DNA of 64,000 nucleotides, taken from NCBI RefSeq assembly GCF_000969835.1, contig NZ_KQ033912.1, positions 503,851 to 567,850 on the forward strand. The letters are read 5' to 3'. A program made the translations under genes and the position numbers. The stretch's first letter is position 1. Each line of letters begins with the position of its first letter. The notes under the pieces are model-generated. The model saw nothing but the letters and a program-made list of their open reading frames with translations, did no database searches and was not told where the DNA came from. This document shows positions 25,720 through 33,930 of the stretch, piece by piece. The stretch comes from Parabacteroides goldsteinii DSM 19448 = WAL 12034. GTDB lineage: Bacteria; Bacteroidota; Bacteroidia; Bacteroidales; Tannerellaceae.

Positions 25720-27591
25720 CTATTGTGTATGGTATCGACCGGTAACTCTACGCCAATGATCACGAGTTTTGTAAAGAACAATAGATTCATTCTCCCATAC
25801 CCCATCCGGTATTTCATCAATTCTCTGGCTCTCACCTTCCTCATAACAAAACATAGTCCCATTTTCGTCTATCACATACACGATTTGATGACCCAATCGA
25901 GTAAATGCCAAAATTTCCATATCCCCACCCCATGTACCTTGGAGTGCCATAAGTTTATGATAGGCTTCAATAGGAATATTCTGTTTATGAATTGCTTCAA
26001 CCGACAGATCTCTAAGTTCGGGATAGAGGCTGTTTTCTAACATACCCATAAGGTTGGCATCTACAAATCCTTTCTGTACCAAACCCGCCTCTTGTTCTTC
26101 TATTACTATCTCCTGACGCAATTTTAAGAATACCTCAGGATCTAAAGAAGCCGAAAGGGCACGAAACAAACAATCACCACCTCCTCCGTAATCTTCTATA
26201 ATCCAATTCTTTTCTGCTACATATTGGGCTTCGGGTATCATTTTTCTTTCGGGATCTGACGCTGCCGGCATATCGAGCCTCCGGAGTTCTTCAGGAGTAA
26301 GGTCCGGCACATCCGGATATACTTGTTCGTCTTCATCAGCGGATTGAAGCATTGATCGTATCTCAGAGGCAATGACTGAGACAACGGAAGTTTCATCTTC
26401 GGATTGGGGCATTTCTGGCGGAACCTGCGTTACAGGTTGGGATTCTTTTGACGGAGTGGCATCAGGTGTTTGTTTCTCTGGTTGCGGAATGTCAGATTCA
26501 GCAGATATCGTTTTGTCGGTAGCTTTTTCCGAGTCATTCACATCAGCCTTCACAAAATCTATTTTTTTCTCTTCCAGAAATGTTATCTTTCCATTGATAT
26601 TATAAGCTAAAACACCTATTTGCGGTATATCAATCAGACTCATTAAATTTTCAACGCATTTTTTGTTTTTCGTCGGATTGTTGCTGGAAGGCAATGAAAA
26701 GCTGAATTTTGCATCGCCATGGTCTTCCGATTTTATTCCAACCTTTTCTCCCGTCTTGTCCTTTGCTTCGTTTTCTGAAAAATTACTTGAATGCTCTACA
26801 TCCAAAAGAACTTTAGACATTGATTTTATATTATAAGCGATCTTAGAAGGGAAGCCTATGAGATTCGGGGAGAACAAATTTGCTTCCCGACCTCTCTTTA
26901 TAGGGAATTCAACCAACACTTTGATCGGAACATCAGAACTTTTTAAATATAAATATTCTACTGCCTCTTTAAAATCGCCCAAATGATTTTTCAACGATGA
27001 TGGCTTCCCTTTCAACCCTTCCCATTCAGCCAAAGACATCGTTCTGTAAATGCATAGCTGATCTTCTGCCAGTTCTTCTTTCGTTGCCTGTCTTCTTGGT
27101 ACAACTGATTTTCCTTCTTTCTCTAACAATTTCCTATCCCATCCGCTTTTAGTTAGATATTGTTGATGCAAGGTTTGGGGTTCAGGAGCAAATCTAATAT
27201 GCCGTATATCAAAAGCTAACGTTTGTTCAAACCGGGTCCTATCATATTCTCCCGGCTTAAGATCCTGAAGACTTTGGCTAATATAACCAATACAATCGTC
27301 TTCAGAACATTCATACTTTTTCATGATTTGTGCAATAAAAGCCATTCTCTCTTTGGCTGGTAGATCCTTCACTTTCTTTAGGTTTTCCTGTGCTCTTTTT
27401 TTCTTCTCCCCTTTTTCTATCTTCTCTTTCAGTATTCGGTCATGCTCAGATTTAGGACTATTATCCACATGAGTTGGTTCTTCCTTTTGTGTTTGACCTT
27501 TGGCCTTATCTTTGGGTTTCCCTTTTTGGGACGAGACACTGCTAACTTGTGTTCCACCCGGCTTTCTTTCTTTCGCTTTTTTTTTGCCCAT
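25720..27591 (-). CDS. Large multidomain protein with C-terminal OTU-family cysteine protease
   Basis: The protein has 623 residues from Met at 27591. There is no signal peptide or membrane span. In order: a very basic N-terminus (MGKKKAKERKPGG, then lysine/glutamine-rich to about residue 75), a helical region (to about 170), a block CIYRTMSLAEWEGLKG (about 183-198) reminiscent of ADP-ribosyltransferase-like toxin domains, an acidic/proline linker (about 350-440), and an OTU-type domain at about 462-617. The OTU signature is complete: GGGGDCLFRAL with Asp473 and the candidate nucleophile Cys474, TWGGDMEIL (Trp554), and the C-terminal catalytic histidine in TRDHW (His612). Eukaryotic and effector OTUs cleave ubiquitin chains. 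The upstream ATG at 27660 is rejected because a consensus promoter lies inside that extension. Confidence 0.82.
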   Translation of the reverse strand: MGKKKAKERKPGGTQVSSVSSQKGKPKDKAKGQTQKEEPTHVDNSPKSEHDRILKEKIEKGEKKKRAQENLKKVKDLPAKERMAFIAQIMKKYECSEDDCIGYISQSLQDLKPGEYDRTRFEQTLAFDIRHIRFAPEPQTLHQQYLTKSGWDRKLLEKEGKSVVPRRQATKEELAEDQLCIYRTMSLAEWEGLKGKPSSLKNHLGDFKEAVEYLYLKSSDVPIKVLVEFPIKRGREANLFSPNLIGFPSKIAYNIKSMSKVLLDVEHSSNFSENEAKDKTGEKVGIKSEDHGDAKFSFSLPSSNNPTKNKKCVENLMSLIDIPQIGVLAYNINGKITFLEEKKIDFVKADVNDSEKATDKTISAESDIPQPEKQTPDATPSKESQPVTQVPPEMPQSEDETSVVSVIASEIRSMLQSADEDEQVYPDVPDLTPEELRRLDMPAASDPERKMIPEAQYVAEKNWIIEDYGGGGDCLFRALSASLDPEVFLKLRQEIVIEEQEAGLVQKGFVDANLMGMLENSLYPELRDLSVEAIHKQNIPIEAYHKLMALQGTWGGDMEILAFTRLGHQIVYVIDENGTMFCYEEGESQRIDEIPDGVWENESIVLYKTRDHWRRVTGRYHTQ

Positions 27592-27618
27592 AGCAGTAAA
27601 TACTATTTTACAATTACC

Positions 27619-27650
27619 CAAAGCTAAAGATTGTAGAATGATTATGCAAT
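27619..27650 (-). promoter_or_regulatory. Promoter of the OTU-protease gene
   Basis: On the minus strand ATTG (27650-27647), 20 bp, then TAGCTTTG (27626-27619), an exact -7 match. It is 27 bp upstream of the ATG at 27591 and within the extension from 27660, which fixes the start. The remaining gap to 27895 (about 245 bp) shows no other feature. Confidence 0.7.
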
Positions 27651-27895
27651 TTATTTCCACAAACGACAGGCATTGTTTGCAAACGACATTACTTTGCCAA
27701 TAACCGGCATAATCTTATACCGCAGAGGAAGTAGGTATTGGTAGAAAAAATATGGCTGGCGACTTGGCACGGAGAACTTGCTACATATATAATGCATAAG
27801 GATGACAGTGCTTGTATCCCGGATTCGGTGAAAAGGCATATTATTAGGAATAATTCTCAACCTTTGTGAAAGTATCATTTTCAATCAGGTTAATT

Positions 27896-28504
27896 ATGAC
27901 ACAGCTTTATCCCATCGGCATACAGAACTTCGAGAAAATCAGAAAGGATGGTTTTCTTTATATTGATAAAACGGAATTGATCTACCAATTGGTCAAGACA
28001 GGCAGTTATATTTCGTGCCCGACAGTCCAGGAATATATAATCCGTTCAGTCTGTTAAATACATTCAAGTACATGCAATTTGGAAGTTACTGATTTGAAAC
28101 AGGTACGCCAACTTATTTGGTTATGTTGCTTAAACGTTCCAACTACAATCTCAACATGGCTCATACGGAAACCGACGCAGACGTGTTAAACAGTATTGAC
28201 TCGACTTCTACGAACCCAATACCAGTTATCTATCAGAGCGGATACCAGACTATCAAAGATTATGATCGTCTCTTTGGTATTTTTACCGGCTGGGATTTCC
28301 CAACCGCGAAGAGGAAGATGGATTTATGAAATTCCTGTTACCTTTTTATGCCAATACGGACAAGGTGGATTCACCTTTCCAGAAGAGAAAGGTTATGCAC
28401 ACCCCTTCGCCAGCGATACCCGCAAACTATTCAAAATAGGCGTAAACTTCAGTAACAAAACACGGAATATAGAGACGTGGAAGGTGGTGGAAAGAAACTT
28501 ATAA
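27896..28504 (+). pseudogene. Decayed AAA-ATPase/PD-(D/E)XK (DUF1703-like) gene
   Basis: The first codons read MTQLYPIGIQNFEKIRKDGF, then LYIDKTELIYQLVKTGSY, the standard start of this family, but the Walker A region that should follow is missing. Later fragments in other frames match the middle (YNPFSLLNTFKYMQFGSYWF around 28035-28100, and VIYQSGYQTIKDYDRLFGI around 28225-28280) and the C-terminus (FASDTRKLFKIGVNFSNKTR around 28405-28470, ending at 28504). Intact members have about 500-580 residues; here about 200 codons survive with a large internal deletion and at least two frameshifts. Such genes are multi-copy in Bacteroidales and often found in variable regions. It overlaps the end of the LuxR-type gene by 6 bp. 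Confidence 0.8.
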
Positions 28505-29083
28505 CTCAATATCATCCCCCGAAATAATCCCGTTCATGATGGCATAGAATGTTAAACCGGAGACGGTCTTGATGCCTAGCTTGGCTGTGATATTCTTGCG
28601 GTGGGTCAGGACGGTGTTCAGGCTGATATTCAGTTTGTCGGCAATCTCCTTATTCGTGATGCCTTTGACGATCAGTTGGAGGACGTCAGTCTCGCGGGAA
28701 GAAAGGTCTTTGCTGTTTTCACCGACTGTGTAAGCGGAACTGTCGCTGGTAAACAATTGCTGCAATTGCTCGATGATAATCTCCTGCGATGCCTTGATGG
28801 TTATATGGTTGGTGGTAGAAATACCGCCAGTACCCTCTCCCCCATCGATCAGTACCGTGGTTTTGCTACGGCGGGGAAGGAAAAAGTCGGCGTTCAGCAC
28901 CATGATGTCCGGAGAGGTAAAATAATAATCGAACGCATCGTTGCCACCTGCCGCATTAAAAATCTCGAACGCAGGGAAATAGCAGACCTCGACCGGAGGA
29001 AAGTAGTCGGTCAGCAGACTCTGAAGACCTATACTTTGTAGAGTGTCGGGTAAGATAATCGCTATTTGTTTGTTCCGGTGCAT
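28499..29083 (-). CDS. LuxR/NarL-type transcriptional regulator with receiver-like N-terminus
   Basis: The protein has 194 residues. The C-terminal helix-turn-helix (about 125-190) is canonical: LSSRETDVLQLIVKGITNKE, then IADKLNISLNTVLTHRKNIT and AKLGIKTVSG. The N-terminal 115 residues are receiver-like (IAIILPDTLQSIGLQSLLTD, then PDIMVLNADFF). They lack the clear acidic pocket and conserved lysine of a phosphorylated response regulator, so activation may be by ligand or protein contact. It follows the RIC/hemerythrin-like gene by 9 bp on the same strand, and the pair is probably a unit responding to redox or nitrosative stress. The latter is inferred from the partner. Confidence 0.85.
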   Translation of the reverse strand: MHRNKQIAIILPDTLQSIGLQSLLTDYFPPVEVCYFPAFEIFNAAGGNDAFDYYFTSPDIMVLNADFFLPRRSKTTVLIDGGEGTGGISTTNHITIKASQEIIIEQLQQLFTSDSSAYTVGENSKDLSSRETDVLQLIVKGITNKEIADKLNISLNTVLTHRKNITAKLGIKTVSGLTFYAIMNGIISGDDIEL

Positions 29084-29092
29084 CGACAGGGG

Positions 29093-29803
29093 TTATTTAC
29101 ATAATTTCTCCATGGCAGAGACCATCGGAGTCAGGATACGGTAACGGATACGGTTATGCTGCTTGATGTCTTTTTCAAGGCTGCTGATCCCAAAGATCAC
29201 GGCATAACACAGATTCTCGTTGTAATCGCCGGAAAGATGCTTGATCATGATGCCTTTCAGGTCGGATAACAACGCTTCTATAGCATCTTCCGAACGCTGC
29301 TCGTCACCCAGATGGAGTGCCTCCTTTTCATCGGAATTACAACACCCTTTTATTTTTTCACTCAACTCCAGGCAGTAAGGGAACCATTCCTTATCATCAT
29401 GTTCGATGCGTGCCGTAAGCTCTTCCTTGAAAGAGGAGAAGAATTTGCCGATCAGGTTCAACGTATTGTTTCCCGGTGTGCTCATAGAGATGAAAGAAGT
29501 TAGGTGCCGCTCTATGTTCGGCAACTGATAACGCAGATAGTAAAGATTGGTCTTGGTCAGGTAATCGATAATCTGTGTCGTATGGAATGTCTGTAACTTC
29601 CTTTCCGGGAAGTATTCCTCGTTCAGGAACGTGTTAATTACAGTCAGCAGGAAATCAGTATCCAGCTGATATTCGTCACAGATCGTCTTCACCGATTTAT
29701 CGCCCAACCCGAGGCGGATACCGAACCGGTTGATTACAGGAATGAGTGAGGGATGTTCTTCCACCACCTCACTCATTTGCATATTTGGATATACTAAAGG
29801 CAT
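29093..29803 (-). CDS. RIC/hemerythrin-like protein with missing metal ligands
   Basis: The protein has 236 residues and is all-helical. The N-terminus (VVEEHPSLIPVINRFGIRLG) resembles the ScdA_N/DUF542 domain of RIC (repair of iron centres) proteins but lacks the usual cysteine pair. The following part resembles a hemerythrin domain: YLTKTNLYYLRYQLPNIERH occupies the first ligand helix, where RIC proteins have HxxxH, and the histidines are replaced. HDDKEWFPY and IKQHNRIRYRILTP retain some later positions. A di-iron centre is therefore unlikely to be complete. It is 4 bp from the preceding gene on the minus strand (stop at 29807) and 9 bp before the LuxR-type regulator. It may act as a sensor or scaffold rather than an enzyme. 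Confidence 0.65.
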   Translation of the reverse strand: MPLVYPNMQMSEVVEEHPSLIPVINRFGIRLGLGDKSVKTICDEYQLDTDFLLTVINTFLNEEYFPERKLQTFHTTQIIDYLTKTNLYYLRYQLPNIERHLTSFISMSTPGNNTLNLIGKFFSSFKEELTARIEHDDKEWFPYCLELSEKIKGCCNSDEKEALHLGDEQRSEDAIEALLSDLKGIMIKHLSGDYNENLCYAVIFGISSLEKDIKQHNRIRYRILTPMVSAMEKLCK

Positions 29804-29806
29804 AAT

Positions 29807-30748
29807 TTATGCTTCTTCCCATTGTTTGCGCAAGAGTTCTACCGCGGCAGGGACAACGATGTTACGATCGCCCTGGCATCCGCACTCGAAACTTACGTAT
29901 TTGTCATAACCCAGCATCTTCAGGCCTTTAAAGCCGTCTACGTAGTTATCTGCTTCCCCGTCTTCACCCGGCATGCTGCGACGTTTGCGGCTTGCCACGT
30001 GTACGTGTTGCAAATAGTCTCCACCCGAGATAAAGGCTCCCATATCGGACGTTTCTTCCCAGGTCATATGCCAGAAGTCACCCATACAACGTACTCCCGG
30101 ATTGTTGATATCCCGGCATACGGAAGCGGCGTCGGCCACCTGACGCATATAGAAACATTCTTTACGATTCAAAGGTTCAAAGATCACGGTCGTTCCGTTC
30201 TGAGCGGCATGGTTTCCCATTTCGGTGAATTGCTCGCACAGGAAGTCGCGGGTTTCCTGATTATGAGGAAGCGCCGGTACCTGCCCGTTGAAAGCCGGAA
30301 CGATGATAACACCAGTCGACCCCAGTTCGCCGGCAGCCGTGATGATTTCCTTCATCGTATCCATACATTGCTTGCGGATAGCCGGATCGGTAGAAAGAAT
30401 AAAACCGTCAAAACCGGCACAAATGGCACTGACTTTGATATCACGACCATTCAGAGCTTGCTTGATCTCGCTTACACGGTCTTTCAAACCACGTCCGCCC
30501 GGTTCAAAACCGACAACTCCCAGCTTTTCCATATAGTCCAGCTTCTGGTTCAGGTTTTCACCCGGAGCGATGCCTTCCTGGAAAGAGAGGTTCAGTTTCG
30601 CCTTGGTGTTGCAGCAAGACTTCGTTTCCGGACATTTCTCATCCGAAGAAGCCTTCGATGCACAGGATGCCAACGTGCCGGTACTAACGGCTGCTACCGC
30701 AGCACCGGACAAAGTTGTTCTTAAAAAGTTTCTTCTGTTTAATGTCAT
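29807..30748 (-). CDS. Sugar phosphate isomerase/epimerase-like TIM-barrel protein, exported
   Basis: The product has 313 residues from MTLNRRNFLRTTLSGAAVAA. The start has a twin-arginine-like RRNFLR signal, and a lipobox-like LASC follows. The rest is an AP-endonuclease-2/xylose-isomerase-type barrel with metal-ligand blocks VIFEPLNRKECF, CMGDFWHMTWEE and HVHVASRKRRSMPGE near the C-terminus. Relatives isomerise or epimerise keto-sugars or inositols. A longer start at 30769 would overlap the upstream gene; the ATG at 30748, 4 bp after that stop, is more likely. It is co-transcribed with a Gfo/Idh/MocA dehydrogenase, the usual pairing for sugar oxidation-isomerisation. Confidence 0.85.
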   Translation of the reverse strand: MTLNRRNFLRTTLSGAAVAAVSTGTLASCASKASSDEKCPETKSCCNTKAKLNLSFQEGIAPGENLNQKLDYMEKLGVVGFEPGGRGLKDRVSEIKQALNGRDIKVSAICAGFDGFILSTDPAIRKQCMDTMKEIITAAGELGSTGVIIVPAFNGQVPALPHNQETRDFLCEQFTEMGNHAAQNGTTVIFEPLNRKECFYMRQVADAASVCRDINNPGVRCMGDFWHMTWEETSDMGAFISGGDYLQHVHVASRKRRSMPGEDGEADNYVDGFKGLKMLGYDKYVSFECGCQGDRNIVVPAAVELLRKQWEEA

Positions 30749-30752
30749 ATCT

Positions 30753-32141
30753 TTATTTATTTTGATCACGAGGTTTTCCCGGAACCGGTACAGTAAATGT
30801 ACTCATATCCATCTTACCCAGATTCAGGTCTTTCGGAGTATAATCCAGCGGAGAAGCGGTCATAGCATCCCAGGTTGTCTCAGCACCGGAATAAGCCGAT
30901 TCACGTCCCATAATAGCTGCCATATTCGAAATAGCTGTTTCGGAAGCCTGCTGAAGCGGTTTGTTACCACGGATACTGTTGATCCAGTTAACATGTTCCA
31001 ATGTATACGGGTCGGTCTGTTTGAAGTTTGCTTTTTCTGCTTCATAATCGTATTTCCATACCACATTACCGGCAAGGTCTTTGATCTCCATCGTAGAGCT
31101 GTCCCATGAGCCTTTCGTACCCTGGACAAATTCGCTTACATTGCTCACGCAACCGTCAATCTGACGACACATACTATGCATATGGATACCGTTCTCCATA
31201 GTGAAGTCGATACTGAAATTATCATACTGGTCACCGGTAATACGGCGCTGGCGAGAACCGAAACCGACAGCCTTAACAGGTTTCAGCCCGCTGAACCAAG
31301 TAAATACGTCGATATTATGTACATGCTGCTCAACAATATGGTCGCCGGATAACCATTTCCAGTTCACCCAGTCTTTGATCATATATTCGCAATCGTTCCA
31401 TTCTTTCTGACGTTCGCGGAACCATAACATACTCTGGTTCCAGTAAACCGTACCGCCAGTGATCTCACCGATCATACCTTCCATGATCTTTTTGTAAGAT
31501 TCTACATAAGAACGCTGATGATGACGTTGTGTACCTGTGATTACGCGAAGATTCTTCGCTTCCGCCTGTTTGGCTGTAGCCATGATCGTACGATAACCTA
31601 CCGGATCCACACAGATCGGTTTTTCAAGGAATGAATGTTTCCCTTTTTCTGTCGCATACTGGAAATGTACCGGACGGAACACGGGAGGTGTTGCAATGAT
31701 CACAACATCCACGCCACTGTCTATTACTTGTTTATATGCATCCAGACCTACAAAACGTTTGTCGGCAGGAATATCTATATTCTTATCTTTTTTCAGCTTA
31801 CCGGCCAGTTCGTCAACTCTTTCCTGGAAAGTATCACCCAACGCAACAATAGTCACGCCATTTGCTGCATTCAGAAAGTTGAAAGCGGCACCGGAACCAC
31901 GTCCGCCACAACCGATAACACCGGCTTTCAGTTCCTGGCCGTCGGTTGCCAGATCCGGCAATTCCGGAATATAATAAGTACCCGGTTCTTTCAGCGGTTT
32001 CAAAGCTGCGGCTTTTTCTCCCCCGCCGCATGAAGTCAGAACCACACTTGCTGCACTACCTGTACCGATTGCACCCAGTGCACCGGCCATCGCTGAACTT
32101 TTTAAAAATGATCTTCTACTGATACTGTTTTCCTTTTTCAT
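30753..32141 (-). CDS. Gfo/Idh/MocA-family oxidoreductase with Tat-type signal
   Basis: The protein has 462 residues. The N-terminus SRRSFLKSSAMAGALGAIG is a twin-arginine-type signal, with a possible lipidation cysteine in VLTSCGGG. The nucleotide-binding Rossmann fold follows (LKAGVIGCGGRGSGAAFNFL, about 68-87), then the catalytic EKP motif in HSFLEKPICVDP (about residue 172) and HNIDVFTWFSG with the histidine of the second active-site motif. These enzymes use NAD(P) to oxidise or hydrolyse sugars. Exported members often act on glycosidic bonds by transient oxidation. It precedes the isomerase gene by 4 bp. The substrate is unknown. Confidence 0.88.
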   Translation of the reverse strand: MKKENSISRRSFLKSSAMAGALGAIGTGSAASVVLTSCGGGEKAAALKPLKEPGTYYIPELPDLATDGQELKAGVIGCGGRGSGAAFNFLNAANGVTIVALGDTFQERVDELAGKLKKDKNIDIPADKRFVGLDAYKQVIDSGVDVVIIATPPVFRPVHFQYATEKGKHSFLEKPICVDPVGYRTIMATAKQAEAKNLRVITGTQRHHQRSYVESYKKIMEGMIGEITGGTVYWNQSMLWFRERQKEWNDCEYMIKDWVNWKWLSGDHIVEQHVHNIDVFTWFSGLKPVKAVGFGSRQRRITGDQYDNFSIDFTMENGIHMHSMCRQIDGCVSNVSEFVQGTKGSWDSSTMEIKDLAGNVVWKYDYEAEKANFKQTDPYTLEHVNWINSIRGNKPLQQASETAISNMAAIMGRESAYSGAETTWDAMTASPLDYTPKDLNLGKMDMSTFTVPVPGKPRDQNK

Positions 32142-32188
32142 GATATAGCAAATTTAAAGAATTGATATAATTTTTACACTAGTCTACT

Positions 32189-33772
32189 TTATTGAATGGA
32201 TGAATCCGGCTCGCATACCACACGGAAGCCAATGCCACGTATGTCAGAATACCACCAGATACTTTTAGGTTGCTGCGGGTCGGTCTTTAACCACGCTTCA
32301 TGTTTGGTATAGTCGCGGGCTGCCGAACGAAGGTCTGCCGCGTCAGAAGTATAATTACCTCCGCGCACTACCCATTCCGTTCCTTCGGTTACCAACGGAT
32401 TCGTAACAGACTCGCCACCCTTGCTATAGGCTTCGGGATCATACTTGTCTGCACAATATTCCATGACATTACCCAACATATTCTTTAATCCGAACGGATT
32501 GGCTTTCACCAGTTCCGGTTCTTGTGTCTTATTCTTACTGTTCTTGCTGTAAATGACGAACGAACTGATACTGTCGGTTTTTGCATCGAAGAACTTACGC
32601 CAGAATCCCTGGTCGGAGAAGTCTTTCGGGCTGCCGCTGAAGAAGTAAGGAGTTTCCGTACCTCCGCGGGCTGCATATTCCCATTCGGCTTCGGTCGGCA
32701 GACGGTATTTCTTGCCGGTCTTCTTCGATAACCACTGGCAGAATGTTTCAGCTGCATAATGTGTCATTGTGATAGCCGGACGATCGCCGCCACCCCATCC
32801 CTGGTCGGGGAATCCGAATGGAGGTGTCGGACCGGAAATAGCATCCACATCCGGATTGCTGTTATTCGCATAAACTGTTTCAGGAGGAGTACGTCCCTCG
32901 CTCATCGTATTTCCATAGAACGACCAGTACTGGTCCCAGGTAACTTCCACCTCAGCCATAAAGAACGGGCTGACCGTTACGTTGCGTACAGGTGCTTCAT
33001 CCGGTTTATGGAACGGTTCCTTGCTGGTGCTACCCATTTTGAACGTACCGCCCGGCACGGCAACCATTTTGAAAGACACCGGTGTTCCGGGTATCTGTTC
33101 TACATAATCGGCAAAACTTGTTACCTGTGCAGGTTCCTTGAAATAAAGGCTTGTATCGACCGCCGAAGATCCGGAAGCCATGCCAGGAATACCAGTCAAC
33201 TTGGAATGGTTGTAGTTGGGATTATAATGCCCGGCATCCAGGTGACAACTGATACACTGCAAGTCCAGTTTCTTTTCATTTTCATCATAATAAAGGTGTG
33301 CTGTAATACCGTCGTTCGTAATTCCTTCCGGAAACAAATTCTGGTGGCATTCTTTACATGATTCGTTCGGGATATATTTAACGGCATGATCCAGTTCTGA
33401 CTTTACATCCCAGTCAAAGTCGGCACTGTCTTTGGTCATAAAAGACCAGACATCTTTTAAGCCCAGTTTTGCTTTTGCCGTATAATGGTTCCAGGTATCG
33501 TTTTTAGGCGGAAGGTGGCAGTCCACGCAATGCACTTTCACCCCGCTCCCGTTATTTACGTGCTTGGATAGTTTCCAGCTGCCTTCCACATGCGGATGCA
33601 CATGACACATCATACAGGATTCGTCACTGGAAAAATAAACGGAAGTATTATAAGCCAGAATCATTACCCCGGCACCAAAAATTACGCCCAAAAGAAGCAT
33701 AAAGGTCTTTCCTTTAAAAAAATTCTTCTTCAGGCCTGATGAGTATCGATTAGAATTCTTGTTAGTAGCCAT
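32189..33772 (-). CDS. Membrane tetrahaem cytochrome c (NapC/NrfH-like) fused to a SUMF1/FGE-like domain
   Basis: The protein has 527 residues. One membrane span (about 23-42, FMLLLGVIFGAGVMILAY) is followed by four CxxCH haem-binding motifs at Cys53, Cys82, Cys139 and Cys173, as in NapC/NrfH quinol-dehydrogenase cytochromes. From about residue 235 to 520 there is a formylglycine-generating-enzyme-like domain: VAVPGGTFKMGS, YRLPTEAEWEYAARGG, NMLGNVMEYC, VVRGGNYTSDAADLRSAARD and IGFRVVCE. The active cysteines of true FGE are not seen at the RGG block, so it is probably a binding or non-FGE enzyme domain. The cytochrome part would pass electrons from quinols to a periplasmic partner. It is a single open frame without a sign of assembly error. 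Confidence 0.87.
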   Translation of the reverse strand: MATNKNSNRYSSGLKKNFFKGKTFMLLLGVIFGAGVMILAYNTSVYFSSDESCMMCHVHPHVEGSWKLSKHVNNGSGVKVHCVDCHLPPKNDTWNHYTAKAKLGLKDVWSFMTKDSADFDWDVKSELDHAVKYIPNESCKECHQNLFPEGITNDGITAHLYYDENEKKLDLQCISCHLDAGHYNPNYNHSKLTGIPGMASGSSAVDTSLYFKEPAQVTSFADYVEQIPGTPVSFKMVAVPGGTFKMGSTSKEPFHKPDEAPVRNVTVSPFFMAEVEVTWDQYWSFYGNTMSEGRTPPETVYANNSNPDVDAISGPTPPFGFPDQGWGGGDRPAITMTHYAAETFCQWLSKKTGKKYRLPTEAEWEYAARGGTETPYFFSGSPKDFSDQGFWRKFFDAKTDSISSFVIYSKNSKNKTQEPELVKANPFGLKNMLGNVMEYCADKYDPEAYSKGGESVTNPLVTEGTEWVVRGGNYTSDAADLRSAARDYTKHEAWLKTDPQQPKSIWWYSDIRGIGFRVVCEPDSSIQ

Positions 33773-33860
33773 CTGTTTTTATGGTATTCAATATTTACAC
33801 TTAGTCTGAGAATTAGATTTAAAAATCGGCAATAAAAGTAACATTTTCCTTAATATAAAG

Positions 33861-33908
33861 AAAGCATAACCCACCTATTTAACGTAATAAGTAAGCAGAT
33901 TATGCTTT
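33861..33908 (-). terminator. Hairpin downstream of the GH2 gene
   Basis: AAAGCATAA (33861-33869) pairs with TTATGCTTT (33900-33908) across a 30-nt loop, with T-rich flanks on both sides. It lies just after the GH2 stop codon and before the cytochrome-fusion gene. Confidence 0.5.
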
Positions 33909-33930
33909 TTTTAATTATTTTCAGTATCCC

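Noticed and set aside
27592..27660. Longer N-terminus of the OTU protein
   Set aside because: A consensus promoter with the -7 at 27619-27626 lies inside it, so the first ATG would be upstream of transcription.
32189..33772. Active formylglycine-generating enzyme for sulfatases
   Set aside because: The cysteines needed at the RGG region are not present and no sulfatase gene is in the window.
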